The notes beneath the pieces are model-generated. The model ran no database searches. It worked only from the letters and a program-made list of their open reading frames with translations, and was not told where the DNA came from. Position numbers and translations under genes: made by a program. This document shows positions 1 to 12,650 of a DNA stretch of 64,000 nucleotides, piece by piece. Positions within the stretch are counted from its first letter, which is position 1, and the number at the start of each line of letters is the position of its first letter. Location: positions 77,838,253-77,902,252 of the forward strand of contig NC_084836.1 of NCBI RefSeq assembly GCF_033115175.1. The letters are read 5' to 3'. This stretch comes from Lepus europaeus. Lineage: Eukaryota; Chordata; Mammalia; Lagomorpha; Leporidae.

Positions 1-119
1 TAAATTTGCCTCACGGCACTGCATTAACACCAATACACATTTTACATATTTTATTCTCATATGAACTCAGTTAGATGCATTTTAAATTCCCTTTGAGACT
101 ACTTCTCTGACTTATACAT

Positions 120-660
120 TATTATATATATTTAATGGTATTCATTTGTAGATTTTCCGGTTGTTTTTCTATTTTATCTAGTTGCTCCAAAACAATGTCT
201 GCATTATTTCAGTTTCTTTTACATTCGTTGAGGTATAAATTGTGGTCCAGAATATGGACTATCATAGAAAATATTCTGGCCTATTTTTAAATGTATATTC
301 TGATGTTGTTGGGTACGATATTTTTGTATATCAGTTGCATCACCTGCGTTGGTTATATTGTTCATTTCTTCAACATTATCCCTGATATTTTGCCTCGCTG
401 TCCTACCGCTTACTGAAGGTGAGACTGTTGAGACCCAAACTGTAATTGACACATTAATGCTTACACTTGTCATTTCGTTATTTATATTATGTTTGTTTCT
501 TTAGTTTAATTTATATACTCCTTTATTTTTGCTTTTATGTGTGTTATGTAAGCATCATTCATGATTACATTTTGTTTTATTTAAAAGTATTTCCTAGTTT
601 AAAATATTTTTGTATAGCAATAGCTTTCTGGGCGATTGCTCTGGGAAATACCATATAAAT
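120..660 (-). mobile_element. Old, diverged L1 ORF2 fragment
   Basis: The AT-rich sequence around 190-470 follows, in reverse orientation, the layout of the endonuclease part of mammalian L1 ORF2 (a tract like 'tggtccagaatatggac' followed by stretches typical of that region), with many differences and no open frame. This is a resemblance judged by eye. It predates the lagomorph-specific elements elsewhere in the window. Bases 1-119 and 661-960 are AT-rich and I recognise nothing in them. Confidence 0.35.
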
Positions 661-960
661 AGGATAAAATTTATCATATCCTGCTTGTATCAACATTTTT
701 CCACTTCAAATGAAGTATGGAAATCTTCCTTGAATGTATTTCCCATTAACTCACCTTGTTTTGTGTATTGCTACCTATAGTATAAAATATGAAGACATAT
801 TTTGATCCAGTCATTAAATATGATTTGTATTCATTTTATTGTTCTTTCTTCTTGAAAAACCTCCATTAAAGATATGCTTACTAGTGAAAAGTTTTATTTT
901 ACTTTTCCTTCACCATAGAATGTTTTTCTTTTTCCTAAGTGGTGAACTTTGCATTGACCT

Positions 961-2200
961 CGAGGTTAATTCATAGTAATTCTACATAAAAGAAAGACAG
1001 CAGGTAAATCCAAATAGTGAACATGATTGTAAACCAGGTCAGAACTATACAGACATAGCCCTGTACAAAGGCAGAGTTTTGATGTGTCAATCCGCATCTC
1101 CTTTCCCTGAGGATAATTCATGAATACTGACACCAGAAGCCTCTGATTGCGTGTGTGTGAGACCTTGGTCTCCAAATCCCTTACACAAATGTCACGCCCC
1201 TGGACACAAGTTGGCTGGCTTCCAGGTACCAAGCTCTACTAAATTTCAAAGAGGAATGGAGGCAGCATGGTGATGCTTGGTGCCAGATGCTCCACAACAA
1301 ACGCCCACCTCCCGCTCCATCTCCCCCGGCTGACCCTGCACCGGCTGGACAACAGACAGTGCTTCCTGATGACTTTGGCCATGGACTCCCTCCTGGGCCC
1401 TCCTCTGGCACTTCCACTGATGTCCAACTGGCCACTGCCCAGCTCCTCCCCATCTCATAGTTCCTCCACAGCTTCCTGCCTGAAGGTGGCCATGGGATTT
1501 CTGGGACATGGGGCCTGGGGCAGCCTGGACTGCGGCCCCTCACACTCCCGCAGCCTTGGCCATCTCTTCTGCCACCTCTTCTGGCCCTACTGTTGCTGTC
1601 TGGTTCATTTAACTTAATAAGATTATCTTCAGTTCCACGTGTTTTATTGTTCACATTGTTCCAGCTGTAACAATGGAAGCAACCTCCATTGTCTTCTTTT
1701 CCCTTTGACAATACCGTCACTCTAGGGAAGGTTTTCCTTCTCACCACTCCTTTACTTTTGGAACAACAAATGCTTCAAGCTTACCTTGTATATTCCATGT
1801 GTCAGTCTTAGAATCATTCATATCCCAAAGAAGCTTCATAACTGAATAACTAATGTTAGAAGGCAATGTCAGGTGATCAGTGTGCTGCGTGCTGCAGAAG
1901 GTGTATTGCTTCTAGGCACTTTGAGCTGACAAAACCAAGAAATACAAATGTACATACAAACCCAGGCCTGTGTTCACATCTGTACATATCTCTGTGTAAC
2001 ATCGGAATTTATGTGAAACAAACTAAACATGAGTTCACACTGATGTCTTGAGCTCTAAATATCAGACATGGAACTACAGCTTCCCCTTCCCCCAACTGAT
2101 CTGTAAAATCCCGTTTCAGTGGTGAGAAATCTGTTACTTCTTCAGTCCATTTAATTAACTGTTTAATGCCAGTGTACATATAGTGCAGTATGAGAATATA
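961..2200. other. No recognised gene; GC-richer coding-like stretch at about 1180-1620
   Basis: The stretch from about 1180 to 1620 is richer in GC than its surroundings and is open in more than one frame on both strands, as in a decayed retrocopy, but I could not match any frame to a known protein. The rest, to about 2200, is AT-rich and ordinary. No gene is called here. Confidence 0.3.
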
Positions 2201-2209
2201 TGATCCGAG

Positions 2210-4775
2210 AACTGTCAGCGCGCCAGGTGGCGGCAGGCCGGCTCCGTCATGTGACCGGGTCCTGGCAGCCCAGGCACTCTTGGTCATGCCCAGAGTCTGA
2301 CCTGAATGAAACTCCCTGCTGGTTTACTGGGACTGTGAAAGAAGGGGCAGACATGCCTTGTGCAGTTCTAAAGCTGCTCAGAGGGTGAAGAGGCCACAGC
2401 TCAGCAAACAGAGGCTGTCCCTGTGAAGGTGTCAGCCAGGTGCTGTCAGGGAAGTGGCAGCCTCAGCAGCAGTGGCAGCAGCAGCTCTTCCCATGGCTCC
2501 TCCGGGGTCTCTACCACATGCCAGGGAGCAGTCCAAAGGACCGTACACAAGACAAGCTTCGGGTGTCAGCGTGCTGGGGGAAATGAAGTTTGGCGCTGTG
2601 GCAGTGAGTTCCAAAGGATGCACTGAGCGCGTTCTCCTCCACAACGGATGCTCAGTGCCGTCTGCTCTGCTAGAATGGGCAGCTTCCGAGGAAGTGCAGA
2701 TGACGCCAAGTCAGCCTGGACCACATCCACCAAGAGCCTAACTCGGGAAAACTGAACACACATCAGAACCGTGTGGATCCTGGGCGCGATGCAGGTGACC
2801 TAGGTCTGCTGCAGGGCCAAGTGATGGAGGACCCCTCCGGGTCACCAGGAGAGCTTCTTTCTCTGCAGTTCCCTGCACACCTTTCGGTACACAGGGCCGA
2901 GGGCAGAATGGAGACAGGGATGGGGGTGTTGCTCCACCAGCCTCCCTGGGCAGCCTTTTGTCCACGCCCTTCCCATGCCTGGGCTCCTTTACATCGTCTT
3001 CCAGCAGCTACAACACCTCTGGCTCCGAAGTCAGAGGAAACGTCTGGTAACAGCATCACTCCCAGGAGGTCAACTGCTGAGACATGCAGCTTGGCTGAAG
3101 AAACCTGCAGTTCCAGCCCAGCCATGGTTAGGAGGAAGAAAGTTGCCATGAGCATCACCGTTTCCCTGTGTGAGACAGATGAAGCACAAAGGAACTTCCA
3201 GGACTTCTTTTTCTCTCATTTCCCCTGTTTGACTCTCGTGAGCAGGCTCAAGAGTGCAGTTGGAAAGGCTGGAGGGAAATAGCAGAGTCCACTCTGCAGG
3301 TCCAAGCTCTGGGGGCATTAGGTGGGACTATGTCAAACGTACGTTCTGTTCCAGGGATAGCTGAACCTGTGTGGCTTACCATGATGTCCAGCACTTTGGG
3401 GAAAACCCAGCTCTGCCAGCGCTTTCTCAAGGAGTTTACACTGCTGATAGAACAGAGCACAGGAACCAAGTTTATTCTGCCTTACTGACTGCGAGGTCAG
3501 TCTCCCACCTGGCCTGGGTCCCGACTGTCGTGCCCGTTGGCCGCCCTCCCATGAACGCCTTCTCAGAGAAACGCACTTCTCAGTCGGTGAACATGCTGAC
3601 CAAAACACATCCCTACAGTCCTCTCTGAGCTCAGCTGGGTGACCTTTACGGAGCCACGGGCTCACCAGCGAGGCTGACACCCATGGTGGTGGGGTGGGGG
3701 GGCAGGATTGGGTCCAGTGCAACTGGTACATCCTGATCTACGTTCTCTGGTGCTCTGAGCTACGAGAGAACCAGCTGACCTGGAGTGGGGCTCACAGCGA
3801 GAGTGACCGGGTTGTTAACTGGAACCAGATCACTGCCCTGAAGAAGGGAGAGGTAGAAGAGTGGGAGTCCGTGGTGGTCGCTGTGAGAAATGAGCCTGCA
3901 CTCGTACCCCCACCCTGCCCCCAGCCATGGCAGAGAGAAGGACCCCTGGGCCTGAAGGATTAGCGGAGACCCTAGAGGGCTCTCCCAGACCTGACAGAGA
4001 CAAGCAAGAGGCCGGAGCAGCGTTCCGAGGCCTGTGGCGTGGGGCCCCCAGAGCCGGCACTAGACAGTGCCTGGAAGCCTCAGGGTGCGTTTTGCAGAGC
4101 TGAAGAAAGTAAGAAACAGGCTCCATGGGGTGACTCCTTACTCCTGTCCCACTGTGAGGCTCCAGGGGCAGGCATGAGGGCGGCCCACCAGCTGCCCATG
4201 AGGAGGCCTGTGGGGAGCTGCCTGAGAAAGGGCCGGACCAGTCAGCAGCCAGGCCTTGCCCTGACCGACATTCCTGGCAGAAGCCTCCTGGGAGAAGGTC
4301 ACTTTCCACATTGACGCTCCGTGTCACCAGAGTCTGGTTTTGAAAGCCACACCAAAAAAAAAATGGAGGAGCGGCTGAGGGCCTGTGGACAGCATCCAAG
4401 GCAGCCGGGGGTCCCCTGGGGGCTCAGGACCAGCAGGTTTCCAGATGCTCCTCCAGACCTGGCCCTGGGGACAGTGCCCACTGTGCTCAGACTCACTGTA
4501 CAGGGGAGCCTTAGGGCATGCAGGCCGGGGCTTTACAGAGGATGGAGGCGTCAGAACCGATAGATGCTGCTGCTGGGGTCCTGGCCACAACGCCGCTGAC
4601 TCGCTCTCCTGACAGTGCAGCAGCAACCGGAAGGAGAGCATGGGGATGACCGTGGGCTTCTATTTGGAAGACAGGGAAGGACCGTGGTAGAGCCTGTTCC
4701 AAACCTGGCTGTGCACAGGACTCCGGCCTCCCGGGGGCTGCAGATGTATGCCCATGTCCCTGTGATGGACCTCTT
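2210..4775 (+). pseudogene. FNIP2: Processed pseudogene of FNIP2 (folliculin-interacting protein 2), 3' truncated
   Basis: FNIP2 binds folliculin and AMPK and takes part in lysosomal nutrient signalling to mTORC1. Frames on the + strand resemble it in order, without introns: HSWSCPESDLNE near 2275, [18 protein letters not shown] near 2425, SGKLNTHQN near 2745, RRSTAETCSLAEETCSSSP near 3065, MVRRKKVAMSIT and QRNFQDFFFSHFP at 3124-3230, [12 protein letters not shown] near 3365, [14 protein letters not shown] and [13 protein letters not shown] near 3500-3600, [12 protein letters not shown] near 3770, [21 protein letters not shown] near 3845, and SPESGFESHTKKKMEER near 4325. The frame shifts repeatedly and stops interrupt it, for example just after 3960. 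Similarity fades near 4775, after roughly 60 percent of the protein, so the C-terminal DENN-type half is missing. The paralogue FNIP1 fits less well, because 'ENQLTW' and '[10 protein letters not shown]' are FNIP2-like. The parent comparison is from memory. Confidence 0.85.
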
Positions 4776-5944
4776 TCTAGCATGTTGCAGTTGTATTTTT
4801 AATAAATTGATAAGTGATATAACTGTAAGGTAATTGTGTACATTTTAAACATGACAATGAAAAAAGTTTAAAATGTAGCTTCCGTACGTGTGCATAATTC
4901 CAAAAGTATTTTATTTTTTTATCAGTGTTAAATAGATTTTTGTACAGTCTTCAGTCCATTTTTCTGAAGTGTGCTGTTTTTTAATGACAGTAACTGTAAT
5001 CTCACTTCCCACGGAACTGCTGTTCACACACTACAACTTTTTAAACTTAACCATATTTTTAAAAATTAACCTTTTGAGGGAGGAATAATCTCTACTTGCT
5101 AAATGATATTAAACCATTGCTTGGGCTCTTAAAATTAGATCCTGAGATTTTATAACAATTCAGTTTGTAGCTTTTTAGGCTCTTAACTAGAGTTGGTTGT
5201 ACATTTACAAAAAAAGAAATAAAAGTAAGCCCCAATTTTTTAAAATATCTCTTTTTCACTAAGGTGTACTTTGGGGAATATTTTGCTCGTGCATGCTTTC
5301 ACCATTAAATTCAAAAGTTCTTTAGCTTCTCTTGCTTAATCTGAGCCATTTTTTTTTAAATTGGGCTTTTGAGAGAGAATATTTTAATATAATTTTTTCC
5401 CATAAATCAAACAGCTACCCACCTCCAGATGTTAATCTTTAAATGTCAAAGTTTGGTCAACCATAAATCTTGGAAGCCAGATTGCAATATACCTAAATTT
5501 AAGTGGTGTTTGAAAATGGAGAAAACTTGGGGATTTGTTATTATTCAAGTCCCATGGACAGAAATGGATGGGACTGTATACTTCTGATCAGTTGAATGTC
5601 GATGTACGGGAAACTGAAAACTTCTCCATGTCGTATTCTGATTCATTTCTCTGTGGCATTAGGTGCAATAAGCCTGTCGAATTTAAAGAAGAAGAGAATA
5701 TAGAACCCGCATCATCCTAGAAAACATTATTAACTAGAGCAAGGTGTTTGGCAGTTTCCTTTGCCTTGACTGTCACAGACTTCAGTCCTTTCCAGAATTA
5801 CTTGTGTTGACGTCTTTTTCCCCATCCTTCTCAATGAAGTCATTTCATACACATGTAATATGTTTACAGTGTTTTTTCACTTGTTGTCTTTCATGCTGGC
5901 ATTTCACAAACTGCCTAAGTAATCACTTTATTTATATGTATTAG
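4776..5944. other. AT-rich stretch, no gene recognised
   Basis: This region looks like a 3'UTR: low GC, with AATAAA at about 4799. It may be retrocopy-derived or unrelated flank. A short open stretch at 5535-5720 (+) is not recognised. Nothing else is supported. Confidence 0.35.
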
Positions 5945-6375
5945 CATTGACTTGCTTTGCTATAACATTCAGTGGGTTTTGATAAATGCATAGTGTTACA
6001 TCTCCACAAATTTAGAATTAGGTACAAAAGTACACTGCCCTAAAACTTCCCCTGTGCTTCATCCATTCAACCTCTTACTCCTCCCCTAAACTTCTGGAAA
6101 CCACTGATCTTTCTACTGCCTTTATGCTTCTTTCTTTTGCAGAGTAACGTATAATTACAGTCATACAGTATGGAGACTTCAAAATTGGCTTTTGTTTCAC
6201 TTAACGATATCCATTTAATTCTTATCTATGCCTTTATGTGGCATAGTACTTTGTTATTTTTATGTTGAAAAAAAACATTTTACTGTGTAGATGGATCACA
6301 TCTTTTTGTTTTTCCATTTATATATTTAAGAACAACTTGGTTGTTTGCAGTTTGGGACAAATACAGATGCTAGAA
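5945..6375 (-). mobile_element. Old mammal-wide L1 (L1M type) 3' end fragment
   Basis: The text from 'cattcagtgggttttgataaatgc' through the ccacaaatttag and cattcaacctct segments follows the reverse complement of mammal-wide L1M 3' ends, with heavy divergence. It ends near 'ggacaaatacagatgctag'. There is no coding capacity. Confidence 0.5.
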
Positions 6376-6424
6376 ATATTCATGAACAGTTACATTTGTA
6401 GACATAATGGACAGGATTGTGACC

Positions 6425-6800
6425 ATTAGATTATTTTTTATGTTTGTGAGATGAGAGAGAGTAAGAGAGAAATAGAGAGAGAGAGATGGAGAAACAGATC
6501 AGGAAAGACAGAAAGAGGGAAAGAGAGTGAGCTCCCTCTCCCTTTTTCTAGATCACTCCCTAAATTCCCTCAGCAGCTGGGGTTGGCTGAGGTCAAATGT
6601 GTAAGCTAGGAAATCAATCCAGTCTTCCCACATCAGGGACAGAGATCCATGTGCTTCAGACATCAACACTGCCTCACAGGGGAGATATGTATTGGGAAGC
6701 CAGTTAGGTGACAGTGGTGGGTTTTGAATCCAGGCACCCAGATACGGGACACAGGTGCCCTAACCAGCATCTGCACCACTAGACCAAATGCTCACCCCTC
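6425..6800 (-). mobile_element. Old diverged C-SINE
   Basis: A purine-rich (ga)n tract at 6450-6530 is followed by a body and a reverse-orientation head ending 'gcaccactagaccaaatgctc'. This is the antisense layout of a lagomorph C repeat, with many substitutions. Confidence 0.55.
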
Positions 6801-6944
6801 TCTCCAAGGTGTTACGTTGAGATTATTTTCAGCTCTATTAAAACTGCCAACCTGTCTTCTAAAATAACTGTGCTTTTTTCATTCTCATCAGGAATGAGGG
6901 TTTGTATTACTCCATCCCTCTCATTTTTGAAAGGCTGTTGTTTG

Positions 6945-7290
6945 TAGACAGCGCTGCGGCTCACTAGGCTCATCCTCCACCTGCAGCGCTGGCACTCTGG
7001 GTTCTAGTCCCAGTTGGGCTGTCAGTTCTGTCCCTGTGGCTCCTCTTCCGTCCAGCTTTCTGCTGTGGCCTGGGAGGGCAGTGGAGGATGGCCCAAGTCC
7101 TTGGGCCCTGCATCTGCACGGGAGACCAGGAGGAAGCACCTGGCTTCTGGATTCGGATTGGCGCAGCGCGCCGGCCATAGCAGCCATTTGGGGATTGAAC
7201 CAACGGCAAAGGAAGACCTTTCTCTCTGTCTCTCTATCTAACTCACTGTCTAATTCTGCCTGTCAAAAAAGAAAAAAAAAAAGAAAAGAA
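6945..7290 (+). mobile_element. C-SINE (CSINE2-like)
   Basis: The head 'ctgcggctcactaggctcatcc' leads into the body 'ctctgctgtggcctgggagg', 'gaaccaacggcaaaggaagacc' and the CT-rich tract, ending in 'gcctgtcaaaaaag' and an A-rich tail at about 7290. This is a full-length lagomorph tRNA-derived SINE with moderate divergence. Confidence 0.9.
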
Positions 7291-7604
7291 AGACTGTTAT
7301 TTGAAGGGAAGGGGCATAGAATTCCTGGTTGAGAGTCTTTCCCTTACACTACCTGACAATGTCATCCCACTGCTTCCTGGTTTCCATGGTTTCTGCTGAA
7401 AAGTCAACTGCTACTCTGGTTGAGGATCCTTTGATGTTGATGTTGAGGAGTCATTGTTTTATAGCTTTCAAGAATCCTTTACTTTGACAATTTAACTATG
7501 ATTTAACTATCTTGATGTTGATCTCTGAGTTTTCCTACTTGGACTTTGTTGAGCTTCTTCAAAGTGTAAGTGAAAGTTTTTTTAAGTAATTTAGGGAGAT
7601 ATTG

Positions 7605-8290
7605 GGCATTATTTTTTTTTCTTTTTTTAAAATTTTATTTAACTTATACAAGTTTCCTGTATTTCATATGGAGATGTGCACAGATGTAGTGATACTTCCA
7701 TCCTGTCCCCCTTCCTACCCACGGCCCAGCCCTATATCCTCCATTCTATCTCTTTCCTACTCTTAATTTTTACAAAGATCTACTTTCAGTTTACTTAATG
7801 ATAGTAAAGTTAACTCTACCCTAATAAAAGAGTTCAACAAATAGTTTGAAGAAAAAAAAGTTCCTCAACAGAAGAGATAAGGGCTATACACAATCACTGA
7901 ATCTCAAAATGTCCATTTCTCTCCAGTACATTACATTTTAGGTACCCTACTAGTTACCTCAGATCATGGAAATCATATGATATCTTGCTTTGGGTACTGG
8001 TTTATTTCAGTAAATTTAATGGCTTAGAGTTGTGTCCATTTTGTGGCAAAAGACAAGACCTTTTTTTAAATTTTTTTACAGTTGAGTAGCACTCCACAGT
8101 GTATAAATACTATAATTTCCTTATCAGCAACTGATGGAAATCTGGGTTGGTTCCATATCTTAGCTATTGTAAATTGAGCTGCAATTAACATCGGGGTACA
8201 AATGGGGAAACTGCAAGAGATTGGCATAGACAAAGACTGCTTGGAAAAGAGGTAGAAGCATAGGCAATCAAAGCTAAAAGTCACAAATGG
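7605..8290 (-). mobile_element. 5'-truncated L1 with a 5' inversion
   Basis: 7620-8198 is the 3' end of a lagomorph L1 on the - strand: the pyrimidine-rich 'tcctgtcccccttcctaccc' 3'UTR segment, then ORF2 C-terminal coding near 8090-8198 matching the same part of the full-length L1 (about 18200-18300). 8199-8290 matches ORF2 in the opposite orientation: 'gcaagagattggcatagac' corresponds to the reverse complement of about 18880-18935. This head-to-head layout is the twin-priming product of L1 integration. Confidence 0.7.
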
Positions 8291-8299
8291 GTTAAGGGC

Positions 8300-9010
8300 A
8301 CCACAGTTCCTAGACGTTTACTTGAAAAATTGTCAATGTAATGATTTAAACTTATTATTTTAATTTGGAAGAATTTGGTTTCTTTGTCATATTTTTCTCT
8401 TTTCTCTTCTGTTGTTGGAAATTACCCTAGGGGACATGGTTTTCCCTATGGTTGAGAGAACAGGACGTTGTTATGTTGTTGGGTTAGTTCTGTGCTATGA
8501 GATGAGTGGTAGAGTCTACACTGTCTATCTAAATCTTTGAAATATTTTTCACATGAATAAGTTTGCTCAAAATCAAATCATGCTGGAGATTGGCCACAGG
8601 TATTTTTTATCTTCCCAGTGCCCTCATCAATAAGGCCATATAACCAAATAATGCTAATCTAACATGGGCCTATAGGAAAGCATGGGCAGAGGTAAATAGA
8701 ATGAAGATGGGAATATTTCTTAAAGATGACATGGAACCAGTGGATGTGACAATACTTGAAAAACTTAAACTCTGCTATCTTTACTAATACAAAGTGCAGT
8801 GTATAACTCAAAATGAATGGAGAAGAAGTAATTTCAAAACCTGCCTTGTGTTTCAATTTCATAAGTATTATTGTAGATATATTATATGTAATATATAATA
8901 AAATGTATTATGTTAACCATTTCATACGCACACACAGTCGGCACTTCAATATGTTAGGTGGGCATCCTGGGCAGCGTAACCCACTGTGCCACAGTGGCAG
9001 CTCCCTCCAT
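8300..9010. other. No gene recognised
   Basis: AT-rich intergenic DNA. The only hint of a repeat is a short antisense C-SINE-like scrap ('aacccactgtgccacagtgg') at about 8978-9000. Confidence 0.4.
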
Positions 9011-9560
9011 GTTAACCATCTTTCAGTGAGCAAGGCAGTGGCATTAAATACATTCACATTGCTGTGCCACCATCACCACCATCCTCTCAGGAGCTCTCTT
9101 CACGTCCTGTAAATGAAACTCCATGACCGCTAAACAACTCTCTCTTCTTGACTAACCCTAGCCTTTGACCGTATCATTCTACTTCCTAGCTCTGTGAATT
9201 TGACTCTACTGGGCACCTCATAGAAGCAGTCACCAGTGCTTGTTCTTTTGTGTTTGGCTTATTTTCCTTAGCATAATACCTCAAGGTTCACGCTAGCTGT
9301 AGTGTATATCAGAATGTACTTCTTTTTTAAGGCTGAGTGATTTTCCATTCTATGTGTGTGCTGCATTTTGTTTATCCATTTTTCAGTCTGTGGACATTTG
9401 TGTAGTGCTTCTGCTGTTTGATTATTGTGAATAATGCTGTATTTAATTTTGAAAAGAAAAGGTTTCTTGAACCAAAGAGTTCCTGTTTCCTGGTGGATTT
9501 GGAGATAACAAATTCTACTGAAAAACTGAGATCCAGACATGTTGTAATGAAACCATACAT
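9010..9560 (-). mobile_element. Old mammal-wide L1 fragment with ORF2 C-terminus
   Basis: The - strand reads KCPQTEKWINKMQHTHRMEN at about 9340-9400, the degenerate C-terminal ORF2 signature of old mammalian L1s (CPxTDEWINKMWYxHTMEY). The 3'UTR-like segment follows toward 9020. The frame is broken elsewhere. Confidence 0.7.
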
Positions 9561-11455
9561 ATTATTTATATAGTTTTATCTATAAAATATTACTGGAAGC
9601 TTTCAAATCATGCAGAATGTCCAGTTGTCTAAGTGTTTTCTTTTTTATTGTTATTAATTATTTAAAAAATCAGATATTTCCATGCAAGTTTTCTCTCTGA
9701 TTTTAGACAGTACAGTTCTCTTATTAGTCATTCTATAGTCTGTGATGGACACACCAGTGATTTTCCATGATAATTTCCATAAGGCAGAGCCAAGACTTAA
9801 AGGGGCATGGTGCAGTCGTACTCAGTGTTTCTGGATCTGCAACTCCGTCTGTTTACAAGGAAAAGTGCATGGTTGTCCCGCATAGAGTGATAGATGCTCT
9901 GTTTGCCTGTATTTATGGGGCACCTGTTCCAGGGAATTCAAGTTTTATTAGATCCTCCTAGTGGGGTACCTTTTAATGGCTTGAGTTATATTAGCCCTTG
10001 AGGTAAGATGCTTTCCTCAAGTGTCCAGCCAAGCCCCCTGATCAGCCCTCCTCAAAGCCACAGTTCAATTGGCTTGCTTAAATAGGGCAGGAATGTATAT
10101 GACACTGATCTGAGAAAGGTGGTGTCATCCAAAATACACTCCAGTAAGGTTCACATTTCAGATAAAGAGCTTACAACACTGACACTACCCTTTTTTTCTG
10201 CTTTTAATCCCAAATGCCTGTTGCACTTATTTGTTTGATCAATAATGGTCCTGGTAAAAATGAGATAACCAATGCTGAGACCTTTGTCATGAAATGCAAA
10301 ATTTAAAAATCCATGATACCATGATAGAAATTGGAGTTTACACAAAAGAAGCCATCAGTATTGCTGGCAAAGATAAGATGGATGTAATCTGACAGGACAG
10401 CTAGAAGGTGCTGATACACTGACACTTGACACCTGACCCTATTCTCAGTCACCATAGTATCCTCTCTCCAGATTTAAGAAGATAGCATGCTGCTTTCTGT
10501 AACAAGCTTTTATTCACATACAAAAATCAGATAATGGCCAACAGGTCACAACAGTGCAATAGGTAGAGGATGAAAAACCGTGTGGAACCGGTGCTGAGAA
10601 TAAATACTAACTGGGGGAGGAGGAGGAGGAGCGCCCTCAGGTGGGGTTTGTCTTCACCACCTTAGTGTGTGTGGGGCTTGTCTTGAGAGCCCTGAGACCT
10701 GGCCTGTCTCACAGTGCCACTCAGCTGGGAGAGCCCGGCCCCTGGAAGCCCACTGGTTCCAGGAAGGGGCCCTTTCCTAGTGCTGTCCTGGTCAGTGTGT
10801 CGCTGCCCTTTGACCCCCGTTTCCTTGTTCCTGCACTCTAGGAGAAAGTGATGCTTAAACTCCAATCTTCACTTTCATTAGCCCCCAGAGTGAACTAGGA
10901 TTGCAATCCAATCTCATCTCTGGTATAGATATCTGTTAGCATGCATGTCTTGGTGATACCTTGGAGAATACTATAAATATGTTCCATCAAGGAAACAAAT
11001 TGAAGTTCATCAGAAACAATTATTTCTCTTGCTCCTTCTCTCTCTCACTTGTTCTCGATTTTTCCACCTTTTTTCTTCTTTCTAGTCTTTCCACTTTGCT
11101 CCCTTTCTTCTCCGCCCATTGTTCTCTTCTTTCTTTTCAAATTCATGAATACGTATGTTGCAAACTTCAGGCAAAGCATGTTCTCAGTATGGAGTATTAT
11201 GGAGCACAGTCTGTCCTTGTCATGACATGTCTAATTTCATTGTGTTGCCTCTAGAAAACATGGCCCCCAAACTTCTAATATTTGCTACAAGATAAAATTT
11301 TCTCTGTACCAATTAATGATTAATCTCTTCAAATATCTAAAAAATATTTAAAATATAATTGCATTATCCATAAGTCTTCCCAGCCTGCATTCTCAGTCAT
11401 TTCAGTTTGGAGCTAAATTGTCTCTTGACGTTCCTAGATATTTCATATTCTATGT
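9561..11455. other. No gene recognised
   Basis: Mostly AT-rich intergenic sequence. It includes a short (gga)n run at about 10613-10632 and a GC-richer patch at 10635-10860 with overlapping short open frames on both strands but no recognised protein. A pyrimidine-rich tract lies at 11030-11130. Confidence 0.35.
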
Positions 11456-11459
11456 TGGC

Positions 11460-11660
11460 TTCAGGGGCCTTTGCTCATGCAGGTTCTGTTCCTGGGGTAG
11501 TCTCTTTCTCCACTTTGCCATGGCCAATGTCTACTGTGCTTCCTAGGCACTTTATTAAACACAGCCTGCACAAATTCTGACTTCAATGCCATTGTCTCTG
11601 ACAGGGTTCTCTAATCTCCACTAGATCTGCCATCTACCCATGGGGCTGGCCATTTGTGCA
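11460..11660 (-). mobile_element. Possible L2 LINE fragment
   Basis: 'ggggcctttgctcatgcagg' with the following 'ttctgttcctggggtag...tctttctccac' resembles the 3' part of L2 read on the opposite strand (ggcctttgcacatgctgttcc). The match is divergent and was made by eye. Confidence 0.35.
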
Positions 11661-11909
11661 TTACTTCTCATCTTCTGAATCTCTCTTGACTTTTTGCCAT
11701 TATGGCTACAGACAACTTTGAGGCAGGGGTTGTTGTTGTTCCATACTGCATGTTCCAGTATGCTAGCCTACCATCTGGAGGTGGTAAGTAATTATATAGT
11801 GAATAACAGAAACAAAATCAATCATGAGCACTATGAAGGAGATACAGTAGTTCTGCCATAATGAAGTTACTGATCTCTGTCTCTATGCCGAATATCACTC
11901 TCTATTACA

Positions 11910-12010
11910 AATATAATTTCCAATCCTCAAAATTCCTGAAAGAGAATGGCTTCATAATATAAATGAGAGAACAGAGATTCCATGAAGGAAACTGTTATTG
12001 ACAAGAAGTA
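11910..12010 (-). mobile_element. Possible MIR fragment
   Basis: 'ccaatcctcaaaattcctga' followed by 'aaatgagagaacagagattcc' resembles the antisense core of MIR (cctcacaa...gatgagaaaacagag). It is weak and short. Confidence 0.3.
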
Positions 12011-12314
12011 CACAAGTATTGCTCAGAAGGATAAGTTAACAATGAGAACAATTTGAGCATCACCTGCAGTAATGAATGTTTGTTGCTGGGCTGTCAGTAA
12101 GAAAACTGGCAGAAAGTATGAGGACATCAGGCAGCCGAGGCAAAGCCAGCGTTACGAGGCTTCTGGAAAGTCGTCGCAGGTGCGCAGCAACCAGGCAAAC
12201 ACTGAGTGATGGAAAAGGCGACTCAAAAACACGCGGGAAGTTTCCAGTTTTTCTTCCTACTTGTCCTTGCTCCATAGCTCTTTTGTGTGTGACTTGGTTA
12301 ACTGCTGTGTTTAT

Positions 12315-12650
12315 GTTTTTGCTTTTATTTTCCCCCAAAGAAACCTTTTTATTAAAGGAATATAAACCTCATGCACTCCGTAAGTACAACTTTAGGAATA
12401 TAGTGACACTTCCCACCATACCCACCCTCCCACACTCCCAACCCTCTTTCTCCTCCCTCTCCCATTCCCAGTACCATTCTCTAATAAGGTCCATTTTTGG
12501 TTAATTTTATACACTATAGAAGTCCAATTCTATATTAAGTAAAGGGTTCAACAGTTTGCACACACACACACACACAAATGTTCTTCAACAGTGGAGACAA
12601 GGACTGTTGAATGCCATTGCATCTTGAGGTTAATTTCACTTCCTTTTTGT
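12315..12650 (-). mobile_element. L1 3' end fragment (lagomorph L1)
   Basis: The segment aligns by eye with the 3'UTR of the full-length L1 at about 16610-16870: 'tttttattaaaggaatataaac', then the pyrimidine-rich block 'cccaccctcccacactccc' and the 'agggttcaacagtttgc' region. It is 5' truncated and inserted on the - strand. Confidence 0.7.
12558..12577. repeat. (CA)n microsatellite
   Basis: A short run of about ten CA units inside the L1 3'-end fragment. Confidence 0.8.
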
